DNA of 64,000 nt from Mycobacterium marseillense (GTDB lineage: Bacteria > Actinomycetota > Actinomycetes > Mycobacteriales > Mycobacteriaceae). The DNA is taken from NCBI RefSeq assembly GCF_010731675.1, contig NZ_AP022584.1:3844001-3908000 (forward strand), given 5' to 3'. This document shows, one piece after another, positions 27,301 through 37,942 of the stretch. Within the stretch, counting starts at the first letter, position 1. Each line of letters begins with the position of its first letter. The notes under the pieces were generated by a model, which was given only the letters and a program-made list of their open reading frames with translations, was not told the DNA's origin and ran no database searches. The translations under genes and the position numbers were made by a program.

Positions 27301-28021
27301 CGGCCCGATCGACGATTCCCCCTCGCCGTCGACCGCGCTCATCTCGCCCGGCCAGGAGCAGGCGAATTTTGCGCGCCGGCGGCGCAACGTGCTCATCGGC
27401 GCGGGCGCCGGCCTGGCCGTGATCGTGGTCGCCTTGCTGGTGCTGGCGTCGGTGGTGAGCAAGATCTTCGGCAACGTCGGCGGCGGCCTCAACAAGGACG
27501 AACTCGGACTCAACGGCCCCTCGTCGTCCGCCTCGTCGTCGGCGGCCACCACGTCCGCCGCCGCGGCCGGCAGCGTCGTCAAACCCACCAGGGCAAGCGT
27601 CTACTCCCCGGACGGCGAGGTCGATAACCCGGGCACGGCCGGACAGGCGATCGACGGCGACCCCTCCACCGCCTGGGCGACCGAGGTCTACACCGACGCC
27701 GTCCCCTTCCCCACTTTCAAACAGGGTGAGGGCCTGATCCTGCAATTGCCCAGCCCCACCGTCGTCGGGCAGGTCACCATCGACACGCCCAGCTCCGGGA
27801 CCAAGGTCGAGATCCGCGCGGCCTCCTCCTCGGCGCCCGCCTCCCTCAACGACACCAAGCTGCTGGCTCAGGCCTTCACGCTCAAGCCCGGCCACAACGT
27901 GATCCCGGTCCGAGCGGGTTCGCCGACATCGAATCTGCTGGTGTGGATTTCGACGCTGGGAACCACGAGCGGCAAGAGCCAAGCCGGCTTTTTCGAGATC
28001 ACGGTCCAGGCCGCGTCCTGA
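24383..28021 (+). CDS. murJ: Lipid II flippase MurJ with pseudokinase domain
   Basis: Flips the peptidoglycan precursor lipid II across the inner membrane. Residues about 50-575 are the multi-helix MOP-type core (AMAFATLISRLTGFARVV at the start). A cytoplasmic Pro-rich linker leads to a kinase-like domain at about 720-970 (ARIAGGRYRLL) lacking the HRD and DFG catalytic motifs, so a pseudokinase. A further helix (about 1002-1026) and an outer beta-rich domain (to 1212) end the protein. This matches M. tuberculosis MurJ (Rv3910), whose pseudokinase is phosphorylated by PknB and binds FhaA. pknB is in this window. Confidence 0.95.
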   Translation: MTPAYRQAPSHHHRLPEPSRRSPMQGSPPTGPLPPVPAGIDRRRPELSDAALVSRSWAMAFATLISRLTGFARVVLLAAILGAALSSAFSVANQLPNLVAALVLEATFTAIFVPVLARAEQGDPDGGAAFVRRLVTLTTALLIFATVVSVVAAPLLVRLMLGRAPQVNEPLTVAFAYLLLPQVLAYGLTSVFMAILNTRNVFGPTAWAPVVNNVVALATLAIYAAVPGELSVDPVRMGNAKLLVLAIGTTLGVFVQTGVLLVALRRQRVDLRPLWGIDERLKRFGAMAAAMVLYVLISQLGLVVGNQIASTAAASGPAIYNYTWMVLMLPFGMIGVTVLTVVMPRLSRNAAANDTKAVLADLSLATRLTLITLIPIVAFMTVGGPAMGSALFAYGHFGNVDAGYLGAAIALSAFTLIPYGLVLLQLRVFYAREQPWTPIVIILVITAVKILGSVLAPHLTDDPKLVAGFLGMANGVGFLAGAVIGYVLLRRTLLPAGGQLIGIGEVRTILVTLTASMLAGLIAHVADRLFGLDRLTDHGGAGSLLRLFVLGLIMLPITAAVMLRAQVPEARAALDALRFRITGRGPRPRRPKAADRSSHRRPVTYPEQRNSSPPGVNAVQEPIRRRPPERANRARLAKGPEVTDRPMESPASSAGPGTGSGTSRPVADDFQPDIPADEPQRSTPRPPEPANGDLAGESRRGPASFDAPRERAADTSGDDVHLVPGARIAGGRYRLLVFHGGAPPLQFWQALDTALDRQVALTFVDPDGALPDEVLQEILSRTLRLSRIDKPGIARVLDVVHTGSGGLVVSEWIRGGSLQEVADTAPSPVGAVRAMQSLAAAADAAHRAGVALSIDHPSRVRVSIEGDVVLAYPATMPDANPQDDIRGIGAALYALLVNRWPLRESGVRSGLAPAERDSSGNPVEPMAVDRDIPFQISAVAVRAVQEDGGIRSASTLLNLLQQATAVADRTEVLGPIDDSPSPSTALISPGQEQANFARRRRNVLIGAGAGLAVIVVALLVLASVVSKIFGNVGGGLNKDELGLNGPSSSASSSAATTSAAAAGSVVKPTRASVYSPDGEVDNPGTAGQAIDGDPSTAWATEVYTDAVPFPTFKQGEGLILQLPSPTVVGQVTIDTPSSGTKVEIRAASSSAPASLNDTKLLAQAFTLKPGHNVIPVRAGSPTSNLLVWISTLGTTSGKSQAGFFEITVQAAS

Positions 28022-28087
28022 TCCGCGCGTGTTCCGCCGACTCACATGGCCGCCGCCAAGTGAAGTGCCGCCGGATACCGGATTAGT

Positions 28088-28093
28088 TAATGT
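28088..28093 (+). promoter_or_regulatory. -10 element (TAATGT) for leaderless sigM
   Basis: TAATGT followed by exactly six bases and GTG 28100. The sigM start has no Shine-Dalgarno, and the encoded sequence from this GTG (VGFGGN) aligns with residue 11 of the annotated M. tuberculosis SigM. Confidence 0.5.
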
Positions 28094-28099
28094 CCGGCC

Positions 28100-28687
28100 G
28101 TGGGCTTCGGGGGAAACGTCAAGCGGGACCGCAGTGACGCCGAGCTGCTGGCAGCCCACGTGGCGGGTGACCGCTACGCCTTCAGCGAGCTCTTTCTCCG
28201 TCATCAGCGCCACTTGCACCGGGTGGCCCGGCTGACCACGCGCACCCCCGAGGACGCCGAAGACGCGCTGCAAGATGCGATGCTCTCCGCGCACCGCGGC
28301 GCCGGCGCGTTCCGGCACGACGCCGCCGTCGGCAGCTGGTTGCATCGCATCGTGGTCAACGCCTGCCTGGACCGGCTGCGCCGCACCAAGACCCACCCGA
28401 CCGTTCCGCTGGAGGACGTTTACCCGGTCGCTGATCGGACGGCCCAGGTCGAGACGACGATGGCGGTGCAGCGCGCGTTGATGCGGCTTCCCGTCGAGCA
28501 GCGGGCGGCGGTGGTCGCCGTCGACATGCAGGGCTACTCGGTGGCCGACACCGCCCGGTTGCTCGGCGTAGCCGAAGGCACGATCAAGAGCCGCTGCGCT
28601 CGCGGCCGTGGCCGCCTCGCCGAACTACTGGGCTACCTCAACGCCGGCGCGCACGCCACACCGGAGGCCGCCACCGGTCAGGCCTGA
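28100..28687 (+). CDS. sigM: ECF RNA polymerase sigma factor SigM
   Basis: A 195-residue extracytoplasmic-function sigma factor, with region 2 (DAELLAAHVAGDRYAFSELF, then DAEDALQDAMLSAHRG) for core and -10 recognition and region 4 (LPVEQRAAVVAVDMQGYS, GVAEGTIKSRCARGRGRLAE) for the -35. It is held inactive by the anti-sigma factor encoded 60 bp downstream. M. tuberculosis SigM (Rv3911) controls some ESX/Esx genes. The leaderless GTG start gives a protein shorter at the N-terminus than annotated homologues. Confidence 0.95.
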   Translation: MGFGGNVKRDRSDAELLAAHVAGDRYAFSELFLRHQRHLHRVARLTTRTPEDAEDALQDAMLSAHRGAGAFRHDAAVGSWLHRIVVNACLDRLRRTKTHPTVPLEDVYPVADRTAQVETTMAVQRALMRLPVEQRAAVVAVDMQGYSVADTARLLGVAEGTIKSRCARGRGRLAELLGYLNAGAHATPEAATGQA

Positions 28688-28747
28688 CCAGACACCGCGC
28701 GGGCCCATCCGTGGCCATCCGTCGGTACATGACGGACACTGGGTCCG

Positions 28748-29530
28748 ATGAACGCGGCGGAGAACGAGGGGGCGGATCACCGCAGTGCGGAACCCGACCC
28801 GCCGCTGACCGTCGAACTCCTCGCCGATCTACAGGCCGGCACACTCGACGACGAGGCCGCAGCCCGGGTCCGCCGGCAGGTCCGCGCCGACCCGCAGGCC
28901 GCGGGTGTGTTCGCCGCGCTGAACCGCGTGCGCCGCGAGGTCGCCGCCGTCGGCGCCGATCCGGCCGCCGCTCCAGATCCACCGCCGCAAGTTGCCGCCC
29001 GCATCACCGCGGCGCTGCGATCCGCGGAGCCCCCCACCGGCGGCGCGGCCGGGCCGGCCGCACACTCCGCACGCCCACACCCCCGCCCGGCCCGCGTGAT
29101 CGCGGCGATCGCCGGTCTGTGCGCGGTGCTGGCCGCGATCGGCTTCGGCACGGTCGCGCTCCTGAACGCTCCCGACCCCGCTCCGAGCACCCCGGACGAC
29201 ATCCAGCACATCACGGTGTCGACACCGCCGATGGAAGTTCCGCTCTCCCCGGACGAGATCCTCGGCCTGCTCGACCGCGCTCCCGACTTCGGCCCCGCTG
29301 GATCCACGCTCGGCGACCCCGCCCGGCGAGCCTCCTGCCTCACCGGTCTGGGCTATCCGGCGGCCACACAGGTGCTAGGTGCGCGTCCGGTCGAGATCAA
29401 CGCCCGCCCCGGCATCGTGCTGGTGCTCGCCGGCGACGGCCCGCACGTCCTTTCGGTCTACGCCGTGTCACCGAACTGCAGCGCCGCCGATACCGGGCTG
29501 TTGGCCAACACCCAGGTGCCGCGCCCCTAA
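28748..29530 (+). CDS. rsmA: Anti-sigma-M factor RsmA
   Basis: A 260-residue membrane anti-sigma factor (Rv3912-like). The N-terminal cytoplasmic domain (about 1-85, [20 protein letters not shown] and a long helix) should bind SigM; one membrane helix lies at about 118-140 ([20 protein letters not shown]), followed by an outer domain with two cysteines. No HXXXCXXC zinc motif is present. Position right after sigM supports the pairing. Start ATG 28748. Confidence 0.88.
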   Translation: MNAAENEGADHRSAEPDPPLTVELLADLQAGTLDDEAAARVRRQVRADPQAAGVFAALNRVRREVAAVGADPAAAPDPPPQVAARITAALRSAEPPTGGAAGPAAHSARPHPRPARVIAAIAGLCAVLAAIGFGTVALLNAPDPAPSTPDDIQHITVSTPPMEVPLSPDEILGLLDRAPDFGPAGSTLGDPARRASCLTGLGYPAATQVLGARPVEINARPGIVLVLAGDGPHVLSVYAVSPNCSAADTGLLANTQVPRP

Positions 29531-29570
29531 TGTGGTGCCATGGGCGGTGCCCGTGTTATTCCGAACACCC

Positions 29571-29598
29571 GGGAACAGCCGTGCCTACGCTGGCGTTT
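29571..29598 (+). promoter_or_regulatory. SigH/SigE-type promoter before trxB
   Basis: GGGAACA at 29571-29577 and CGTTT at 29594-29598 with 18 bp between GGAAC and GTT fit the mycobacterial SigH-type consensus (GGAA, 16-20 bp, CGTT). In M. tuberculosis the thioredoxin reductase gene is known to be induced by SigH on thiol stress. It lies 36 bp upstream of the trxB ATG. Confidence 0.6.
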
Positions 29599-29633
29599 AC
29601 ACGAGTCCAGAGACGATCGCTCGAAAGGGTTTC

Positions 29634-30644
29634 ATGACCGCCGACACTGTGCATGACGTGATCATTGTTGGTTCGGGTCCTGCTGGGTATACCGCGGCGT
29701 TGTATACGGCGCGGGCGCAGTTGGCGCCGGTGGTGTTTGAGGGGACGTCGTTTGGTGGGGCGTTGATGACGACGACCGAGGTGGAGAATTATCCGGGTTT
29801 TCGTGACGCGATCATGGGTCCGGAGTTGATGGATCAGATGCGTGAGCAGGCGCTGCGGTTTGGGGCTGATCTGCGGATGGAAGACGTCGAATCGGTGGCG
29901 TTGGACGGGCCGATCAAGTCGGTGACCACGGCTGAGGGTGAGACGGTGCGCGCGCGGGCGGTGATCTTGGCCATGGGGGCGGCGGCCCGGTATTTGGGGG
30001 TGCCGGGTGAGCAGGAGTTGTTGGGGCGTGGGGTGTCGTCGTGTGCGACCTGTGATGGGTTCTTTTTCAAGGATCAAGACATCGCGGTGATCGGGGGTGG
30101 GGACTCGGCGATGGAAGAGGCCACGTTTTTGACCCGTTTTGCCCGCAGTGTGACGTTGGTGCATCGCCGGGAGGAGTTTCGGGCCTCGCGGATCATGCTG
30201 GACCGGGCGAAGGCCAACGACAAGATCACGATTGTGACCAATAAGGCGGTCGAGGCCGTGGAGGGTGTCGACACGGTGACGGGGTTGCGGTTGCGCGACA
30301 CGGTGACCGGTGAGGTTTCGACGTTGGCGGTGAGCGGGGTGTTCGTGGCCATCGGGCATGACCCGCGTTCGGAGCTGGTGCGTGAGGTGCTCGAGACCGA
30401 CCCCGATGGCTATGTGCTGGTCCAGGGTCGCACCACCAGTACCTCGATCGAGGGGGTGTTCGCCGCCGGGGATCTAGTCGATCGCACCTACCGCCAAGCC
30501 GTCACCGCGGCCGGCAGCGGCTGTTCGGCCGCCATCGACGCCGAACGCTGGCTCGCCGACCACGAACCGTCCAGCGTCGCCGCCCAGGGCGACGCCACCG
30601 AATTTCCGGGCAGTACCGACACATTGATTGGAGCACCACAATGA
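29634..30644 (+). CDS. trxB: Thioredoxin reductase
   Basis: A 336-residue FAD/NADPH enzyme that reduces thioredoxin. FAD-binding [11 protein letters not shown] near the N-terminus, redox centre CATC (in [11 protein letters not shown]), NADPH-binding [10 protein letters not shown] and the late FAD motif [10 protein letters not shown] are all intact. Start ATG 29634 with AAAGGG upstream. It overlaps trxC by 4 bp (ATGA). Codon usage is odd: the first ~800 bp prefer codons ending in G or T (GCG, GTG, TTG, GGG, GGT), whereas the last ~190 bp and the neighbours prefer codons ending in C. Confidence 0.95.
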   Translation: MTADTVHDVIIVGSGPAGYTAALYTARAQLAPVVFEGTSFGGALMTTTEVENYPGFRDAIMGPELMDQMREQALRFGADLRMEDVESVALDGPIKSVTTAEGETVRARAVILAMGAAARYLGVPGEQELLGRGVSSCATCDGFFFKDQDIAVIGGGDSAMEEATFLTRFARSVTLVHRREEFRASRIMLDRAKANDKITIVTNKAVEAVEGVDTVTGLRLRDTVTGEVSTLAVSGVFVAIGHDPRSELVREVLETDPDGYVLVQGRTTSTSIEGVFAAGDLVDRTYRQAVTAAGSGCSAAIDAERWLADHEPSSVAAQGDATEFPGSTDTLIGAPQ

Positions 30645-30994
30645 CCGATGCCGAAAAGGCCGGGGCCACAATAGAAGTCTCGGACGCGTCGTTTTCGACC
30701 GAGGTATTGTCCAGCAATAAGCCTGTGCTAGTGGACTTTTGGGCCACGTGGTGTGGACCGTGCAAGATGGTGGCGCCGGTACTCGAGGAGATCGCCGGCG
30801 AGCGCAGCGATCACCTCACCGTCGCCAAGCTCGACGTGGACGCCAACCCGGAAACCGCCCAGAACTTCCAGGTGGTCTCCATCCCCACCATGATCTTGTT
30901 CAAAGACGGCCAGCCGGTGAAGCGGATCGTGGGCGCCAAAGGCAAGGCGGCGCTGCTCCGCGAGCTCTCTGACGCGGTTCCGGGCCTCAGCTGA
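30641..30994 (+). CDS. trxC: Thioredoxin
   Basis: A 117-residue thioredoxin with active site WCGPCK and the cis-Pro loop SIPTMILF. It is the substrate of the reductase encoded just upstream; the two genes are translationally coupled and presumably share the SigH-type promoter. It is a separate gene here, unlike the TrxB-TrxC fusion of M. leprae. Codon use is of the ordinary C-ending type. Confidence 0.95.
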   Translation: MTDAEKAGATIEVSDASFSTEVLSSNKPVLVDFWATWCGPCKMVAPVLEEIAGERSDHLTVAKLDVDANPETAQNFQVVSIPTMILFKDGQPVKRIVGAKGKAALLRELSDAVPGLS

Positions 30995-31017
30995 TCGTCA
31001 TTTGATCGTCGCACCAC

Positions 31018-31042
31018 ACCCCGGCGCATAGCCTGGGGTTTT
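31018..31042 (+). terminator. Intrinsic-terminator-like hairpin after trxC
   Basis: ACCCCGG pairs with CC(T)GGGGT across a 7-base loop (one bulged T), and TTTT follows directly. It is 24 bp after the trxC stop and before cwlM. Confidence 0.5.
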
Positions 31043-31126
31043 CTGGAATCTGCGAAGCGTCTGCGACAATACGATTAGCTGTTGCTCATCTGTGAGCCTG
31101 TCAGTTTGTCCCGGAGGGCCCTTGGT

Positions 31127-32350
31127 ATGTCGAGTCCGCGCCGCGAATACGGCGACGCGCTGCGCTGTGGTGACCGCAGCGCCGCTGTGACCGAGATCCG
31201 GGCCACGCTCGCCTCACTGGGCATGCTGGACGGCTCCGACGACGAGGATCTCACTACCGGGCGGCACGTGGCCCTCGAACTCTTCGACGCCGAACTTGAC
31301 CAGGCGGTTCGTGCTTTCCAACAGCATCGCGGACTGCTCGTAGACGGCATCGTCGGCGAGGCCACCTACCGCGCGCTCAAGGAAGCGTCGTACCGCCTGG
31401 GTGCACGCACGCTATATCACCAATTCGGCGCCCCCCTCTTCGGCGACGACGTCGCCACGCTGCAGGCGCGGCTGCAGGACCTCGGCTTCTACACCGGACT
31501 GGTCGACGGCTATTTCGGGCTGCAGACACACAACGCTTTGATGTCGTATCAGCGTGAGTACGGGCTGTCCGCCGACGGCATCTGCGGTCCAGAAACGTTG
31601 CGGTCCTTGTACTTTCTGAGTTCGCGGGTCACCGGCGGGTCGCCCCACGCGCTTCGCGAAGAGGAACTGGTGCGCAGCTCGGGTCCCAAACTGTCGGGCA
31701 AGCGAATCATCATCGATCCGGGCCGCGGCGGTGCGGACCACGGGCTCATCGTGCACGGCGCGTCTGGTCCGGTCAGCGAAGCAGATGTGTTGTGGGACTT
31801 GGCGAGCCGTCTCGAGGGGCGCATGACCGCCATCGGGATGGAAACCTTCCTGTCCCGTCCGGTCAACCGCAGCCCCCTGGACGCCGAACGCGCGGCCACC
31901 GCCAACAATGTCGGCGCCGACCTGATGATCAGCCTGCGCTGCGAGAATCAGCTCAGTGCCGCGGCCAACGGGGTGGCGTCCTTTCACTTCGGTAACTCCC
32001 ATGGTTCGGTGTCGACCATCGGCCGCAACCTCGCCGACTTTATCCAGCGAGAAGTCGTGGCCCGCACCGGTTTACGCGATTGTCGAACGCACGGCCGGAC
32101 GTGGGATCTGCTGCGTCTGACCCGGATGCCGACGGTCCAGGTCGACATCGGCTACATCACCAACCCCCGCGACCGCGCGATGCTGGTCTCCACCCAGACT
32201 CGCGATGCCATCGCCGAGGGAATCCTTGCCGCGGTCAAGCGGCTGTACCTGTTGGGCAAGAACGACCGGCCCACGGGCACATTCACGTTCGCCGAGCTAC
32301 TGGCGCACGAATTGTCGGTGGAGCGCACCAGCCAGCTGGGCGGTTCCTAA
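31127..32350 (+). CDS. cwlM: Peptidoglycan amidase homologue CwlM
   Basis: A 407-residue protein homologous to Rv3915. Two peptidoglycan-binding repeats (about 35-105 and 115-175: LDQAVRAFQQHRGLLVDGIVG and THNALMSYQREYGLSADGICG) precede an N-acetylmuramoyl-L-alanine amidase-like domain (IIIDPGRGGADHG onwards). There is no signal peptide. In M. tuberculosis CwlM acts in the cytoplasm, phosphorylated by PknB, and activates MurA and binds MurJ, rather than cutting wall. Start ATG 31127 has GGAGGG upstream and the family N-terminus (SSPRRE). Confidence 0.95.
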   Translation: MSSPRREYGDALRCGDRSAAVTEIRATLASLGMLDGSDDEDLTTGRHVALELFDAELDQAVRAFQQHRGLLVDGIVGEATYRALKEASYRLGARTLYHQFGAPLFGDDVATLQARLQDLGFYTGLVDGYFGLQTHNALMSYQREYGLSADGICGPETLRSLYFLSSRVTGGSPHALREEELVRSSGPKLSGKRIIIDPGRGGADHGLIVHGASGPVSEADVLWDLASRLEGRMTAIGMETFLSRPVNRSPLDAERAATANNVGADLMISLRCENQLSAAANGVASFHFGNSHGSVSTIGRNLADFIQREVVARTGLRDCRTHGRTWDLLRLTRMPTVQVDIGYITNPRDRAMLVSTQTRDAIAEGILAAVKRLYLLGKNDRPTGTFTFAELLAHELSVERTSQLGGS

Positions 32351-32357
32351 CTACCCG

Positions 32358-33110
32358 CTAACCACCCGGGGTGGTTCCCAACGCATTGCCCGCCGCAGAC
32401 CCGGCCCCGACCGGCTGCTCCAGATGCGCACTTTCCAGCAGGCGCTCCAGGGCCGCCTCCACTTCGGCCTTCCATCCCAGACCCTTGTCGAGCTCGAGTC
32501 GCAGTCGCGGGAAATAGGTATGTGGTGCCACCACAACGAAACCCGCGTCTTTCAAGAACTCCGCGTCCATCACGCAACGGTCTACCGAGCAATCGCCGAC
32601 TGCCTCCAGCACCGCCCGCACATCGGGACCCACCAACTGCGGATCCTGCAATTCCGACGCCGCCGGCGTGCGGCCGAACGCCTCGAGTGCCCGCACACCG
32701 CGCCGCACCAACTCGTCAATGACTCGGGCGATCAAGCCGTGCGGTAAGTCGTCGGCAGCTGGCCCCGGTTCGATGCCCATCGACGTCAACATCACCGCGT
32801 CCGCGGACACCGGCCCGGTCGGAAATCGCTGAGCCCGCGGCACCGCCCGCGGCGGCGCATAGAACACATACCCCAGGCACGGGGGCTCGGCCTGGCTTCG
32901 CTCGTCGGGGATCGCAGTCGCCACCTGACCGCACGACCCCCACTCCAGCATCACCATCGACAGCCACGCTTCTTTTTCGAACTCGGGGTCCGTGAGGTGA
33001 TCCTGGTTGCCGAGGGTCGCCGGATCAACCTCCCAGAAGACGCACCGGCGCGCATGCTTGGGAAGCTGCTCGAAGGCCTCGAGCCGCAACGGCATGATTC
33101 GAGCGGACAC
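32358..33110 (-). CDS. Acetyltransferase-like protein (Rv3916c-like)
   Basis: A 250-residue protein equivalent to Rv3916c, encoded convergent with cwlM and upstream of (but separated by 263 bp from) parB on the same strand. The middle region (CLGYVFYAPP, SADAVMLTSMGIEP, GLIARVIDELVRRGVRALEAFG) has the strand-helix spacing of the GNAT acetyltransferase fold. GTG 33110 matches the homologous N-terminus (SARIMPLRLEAFEQLPKHAR). AGGAGG lies only 3 bp before it, so ATG 33095 is possible but lies farther from the ribosome site. The substrate is unknown. Confidence 0.8.
   Translation of the reverse strand: MSARIMPLRLEAFEQLPKHARRCVFWEVDPATLGNQDHLTDPEFEKEAWLSMVMLEWGSCGQVATAIPDERSQAEPPCLGYVFYAPPRAVPRAQRFPTGPVSADAVMLTSMGIEPGPAADDLPHGLIARVIDELVRRGVRALEAFGRTPAASELQDPQLVGPDVRAVLEAVGDCSVDRCVMDAEFLKDAGFVVVAPHTYFPRLRLELDKGLGWKAEVEAALERLLESAHLEQPVGAGSAAGNALGTTPGG
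32360..32376. terminator. Short perfect palindrome at the cwlM/Rv3916c-like convergence
   Basis: AACCACCC-G-GGGTGGTT is a perfect inverted repeat just past the cwlM stop, inside the last codons of the opposing gene. It may act as a bidirectional terminator hairpin; there is no T-tract. Confidence 0.35.
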
Positions 33111-33341
33111 TAGCCTCCTGCTCCTGTGCGGTACTGCAGCCATCTGCACCGACAACCCCTCCAGGATAGGAGAGGTGGTCGCGATCGGGCCAGCTTTAGC
33201 CTGGCCACGCGCAGTGCGACGGCCCAACCACTGCCACAGTGCGGCAGCGGGCCGCCGAATCCCGAAACTCGTTGCTACTCATGCTATTTCGTCGAACCGC
33301 GACGTCGGGGTACGGAAATTCGCCTCGGCGCCGGCCCCAGT

Positions 33342-33352
33342 GTCACAGTGAC
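33342..33352. promoter_or_regulatory. GTCACAGTGAC palindrome in the parB-side gap
   Basis: An 11-bp perfect inverted repeat in the 263-bp gap between parB and the Rv3916c-like gene, surrounded by the most AT-rich part of this gap (ACGTAATTACAC). It lies 22 bp beyond the parB stop. It could be an operator or part of the Rv3916c-like promoter region; nothing else is visible in the gap. Confidence 0.3.
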
Positions 33353-33373
33353 GTAATTACACCGTGTCCTAGA

Positions 33374-34360
33374 TCAGGCCTTGGGCGGCGTCATAACGTC
33401 GATGATCCGCTGTAGGTCGTCCACCGACCCGAACTCGACGACGATCTTGCCCTTGCGTTTGCCCAGGCTGACCGTCACCCGGGTATCGAAGGCGGTCGAG
33501 AGCCGGTCGGCCACGTCCTGCAGGCCGGGCATCTGGATCGGCTTGCGACGTGGGGCCGTCGGAGTGCTGGCGCCGGACCGGTTGGCCAGCGTGACCGCCT
33601 CCTCGGTGGCCCGGACCGACAATCCTTCCGCGACGATGCGGGTGGCCAGTTCCTCTTGCGCGTCGGGGCCGGCCTCCAGAGACAGCAGTGCCCGGGCATG
33701 CCCAGCGGACAACACCCCGGCGGCCACCCGCCGTTGCACCGCGATAGGCAGCTTGAGCAACCGGATCATGTTGGTGATCAACGGCCGCGACCGTCCGATG
33801 CGGGCCGCCAGTTCATCGTGGGTGACGCCGAACTCGTCGAGCAGCTGCTGGTAGGCGGCCGCCTCTTCCAACGGATTCAGCTGCACCCGGTGGATGTTCT
33901 CCAACAGGGCGTCGCGCAACAGATCATCGTCGCCGGTCTCGCGCACGATCGCTGGGATCGTCGCCAGGCCGGCCTCCTGGGCCGCCCGCCAACGCCGCTC
34001 CCCCATCACGATCTGGTAGCGCGCCCCGCTGTCCGAATCCTTGACGGCCCGCACGACGATCGGCTGCAAGAGCCCGAACTCGCGGATAGAGTGCACCAGT
34101 TCGGCCAGCGCCTCCTCGTCGAACACCTGCCGGGGCTGACGCGGGTTTCGCTCGATGTCGGCCGGCGCGATTTCGCGGTAGACCGCGCCCACCGAGGACG
34201 CCTCCTGGGGAGCCGGTCCTCCGATCAACACGTCGGCGGCCGCATCCCCCATCCGGGGACCCAGGGTCGCCGGACCGGAATCACCCTCCGCGGGACCGGT
34301 CGGAATAAGCGAAGCCAGCCCCCGGCCGAGGCCACCCTTTTTGCGTAACGGCTGCGTCAT
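33374..34360 (-). CDS. parB: Chromosome-partitioning protein ParB
   Basis: Binds parS, spreads around the origin and organises its segregation. The 328 residues contain the N-terminal CTP-binding/ParB-Srx domain ([16 protein letters not shown]), the helix-turn-helix parS-binding region ([26 protein letters not shown]) and a C-terminal dimerisation domain ([14 protein letters not shown]). ATG 34360 is chosen by the family N-terminus ([19 protein letters not shown]). parA lies 23 bp upstream; two parS sites are within 1.8 kb. Confidence 0.95.
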   Translation of the reverse strand: MTQPLRKKGGLGRGLASLIPTGPAEGDSGPATLGPRMGDAAADVLIGGPAPQEASSVGAVYREIAPADIERNPRQPRQVFDEEALAELVHSIREFGLLQPIVVRAVKDSDSGARYQIVMGERRWRAAQEAGLATIPAIVRETGDDDLLRDALLENIHRVQLNPLEEAAAYQQLLDEFGVTHDELAARIGRSRPLITNMIRLLKLPIAVQRRVAAGVLSAGHARALLSLEAGPDAQEELATRIVAEGLSVRATEEAVTLANRSGASTPTAPRRKPIQMPGLQDVADRLSTAFDTRVTVSLGKRKGKIVVEFGSVDDLQRIIDVMTPPKA

Positions 34361-34383
34361 GGTCGTCCCTTCACGGATGGTGG

Positions 34384-36125
<1,742 letters not shown>

Positions 36126-36196
36126 CTAGATGGCGCGTGCACTTTCAACCTTCGGACGCTCGCTCTCCGGGCAGACGAACTACATCGCTGTAACTC

Positions 36197-36763
36197 TCAG
36201 TCGTGCAGGACGACCACGCGCCGCGACGGCTCGACGCCCTCGCTCTCGCTGTGCACCCCGGAGACCGCGGCGACGGCGTCGTGCACGATCTTCCGTTCGA
36301 AGGGGGTCATCGGCGACAGTTCTTCGCGCTCCCCCGATTCGAGCACGCGCCGCGCCACCTTGTCGCCCAGCGCCGCCAACTCTTCGCGCCGGCGCCGGCG
36401 CCAGCTGGCGATGTCGAGCATCAACCGGCTCCGCACCCCGGTCTTCTGGTGCACGGCCAACCGGGTCAGTTCCTGTAGCGCGTCGAGCACCTCGCCGCCA
36501 CGGCCGACCAACTTGTTCAAGTCGTCGCCGCCGTCGATGCTCACGACGGCCCGGCTCCCTTCGACGTCCAAGTCGATGTCGCCGTCGAAGTCCAAGAGGT
36601 CCAACAACTCCTCGAGGTAGTCGCCGGCGATCTCGCCCTCGGCAACCAACCGCTCCTCCAAGTCGTCGCTTTCCTCGGCATCGCCCGGGGCGGTGGCCTC
36701 GGTCGGCGCCTCCGTCTCGAGTTCCGTTTCCACGTCGCGTTCGGTGGTGTCGGCGTCTGTCAT
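36197..36763 (-). CDS. Jag/KhpB-type RNA-binding protein (Rv3920c-like)
   Basis: A 188-residue protein: acidic disordered head (about 1-55), a KH domain (VSIDGGDDLNKLVGRGGEVL) and an R3H domain (PFERKIVHDAVAAVSGVHSESEG) at the C-terminus. KhpB-type proteins bind RNA and in several bacteria influence cell elongation. It lies in the conserved rpmH-rnpA-yidD-yidC-jag order. ATG 36763 has GAGAGAAAG before it; an upstream in-frame ATG at 36784 is less likely. Confidence 0.9.
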   Translation of the reverse strand: MTDADTTERDVETELETEAPTEATAPGDAEESDDLEERLVAEGEIAGDYLEELLDLLDFDGDIDLDVEGSRAVVSIDGGDDLNKLVGRGGEVLDALQELTRLAVHQKTGVRSRLMLDIASWRRRRREELAALGDKVARRVLESGEREELSPMTPFERKIVHDAVAAVSGVHSESEGVEPSRRVVVLHD

Positions 36764-36844
36764 GTCTTTCTCTCCCTCATCCATGGGTCTGAGCCCAATT
36801 GGGGTCGCCCTCCCCGGGTCGCCCCGATAGCTTGTCCGCCCGTA

Positions 36845-37942
36845 TCAGCGTTTGCGCTTCTTCGGTCGCGCCCCCGGCCTCGGGGTGCGGTTGCTTGGGG
36901 CCTCGCCGGCGTCTGTCGCCTGCCCGTCGACCACCTCGGCATCCGCCTCCGCGGAATCGGTCACCTCGGCATCCGCGTCGGCCTTCGCCGACCCGTTCCC
37001 GCCCGGCGACGTCGCCTTCGGGTTCCGTTTCGGCTTGGCCCCCGGGGCCGGCGCATTGGCCGCACGGCGCGCGATCGCTTCCTGCTTCTTGGCTTCGTCC
37101 TCTTTCTCGATCATCCCGAAGACGTAGTGCTGCTGACCGAACGTCCAGATGTTGTTCGCGAACCAGTACAGGATGATCGCGAGCGGAAGGAACGGCCCAC
37201 CGACGACGACGCCAAGCGGAAACACATACAGCGCAAGCTTGTTCATCATCGCGGTCTGCGGGTTGGCCGCGGCCTCCGGGCTCTGCCTCGCCACCGATGC
37301 CCGGCTGTTGAAGTACGTCGCGACCCCGGCCAGGATCATCACCGGTAGGCCCACGGCGATCACGGCCGGCCGGCTGAAGAAGGTGAAGGCGTCCAGACCG
37401 GTGCGCTGAGTCATGAAGGCGCCGATCGGTGCGCCGAACAAGTTGGCGTCCAAGAAGTGTGCGACGTCCGTCGGGGTGAACACGTAGTTCCCGGTGAGTC
37501 GGTTCTCGGCCACCGACAGGTGCGGCTGCCCGAACCCACCGGTGGTTCGGTTGAACGAGCGCAACACGTGATACAGACCGATGAACACCGGGATCTGCGC
37601 CAGCATCGGCAGGCAGCCGAGGATCGGGTTGAAGCCGTGTTCGCGCTGCAGCTTCTGCATCTCGAGCGCCATGCGCTGGCGGTCCTTGCCGTATTTCTTT
37701 TGCAGCGCCTTGATTTGCGGCTGCAGCTCCTGCATCTGGCGCGTGGTGCGGATCTGTCGCACGAAGGGTTTGTAGAGCAGCGCGCGCAGGCTGAAGACCA
37801 AGAACATCACCGACAGCGCCCAGGCGAAGAAGTTCGACGGCCCTAGCATGGAGGCGAACAACTTGTACCAAACCCACATGATCCACGACACGGGGTAGTA
37901 GACGAAGTCGAGGCTGAAAACGTCAAAGGACAAAAGACTCAC
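36845..37942 (-). CDS. yidC: Membrane protein insertase YidC
   Basis: Inserts and folds inner-membrane proteins with or without SecYEG. The 365 residues have five or so membrane helices (first near 15-35, then 43-60 and others at about 115-135, 180-205 and 225-250), the coiled segment between helices ([21 protein letters not shown]) and the motif [16 protein letters not shown] typical of this family, ending in a basic tail ([11 protein letters not shown]) that may bind ribosomes. The GTG start overlaps yidD by 20 bp. Confidence 0.95.
   Translation of the reverse strand: MSLLSFDVFSLDFVYYPVSWIMWVWYKLFASMLGPSNFFAWALSVMFLVFSLRALLYKPFVRQIRTTRQMQELQPQIKALQKKYGKDRQRMALEMQKLQREHGFNPILGCLPMLAQIPVFIGLYHVLRSFNRTTGGFGQPHLSVAENRLTGNYVFTPTDVAHFLDANLFGAPIGAFMTQRTGLDAFTFFSRPAVIAVGLPVMILAGVATYFNSRASVARQSPEAAANPQTAMMNKLALYVFPLGVVVGGPFLPLAIILYWFANNIWTFGQQHYVFGMIEKEDEAKKQEAIARRAANAPAPGAKPKRNPKATSPGGNGSAKADADAEVTDSAEADAEVVDGQATDAGEAPSNRTPRPGARPKKRKR

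Noticed and set aside
29556..30359. Long open frame antisense to trxB
   Set aside because: It is a by-product of the G/T-ending codons in this part of trxB; low-complexity Arg/His product, no ribosome site.
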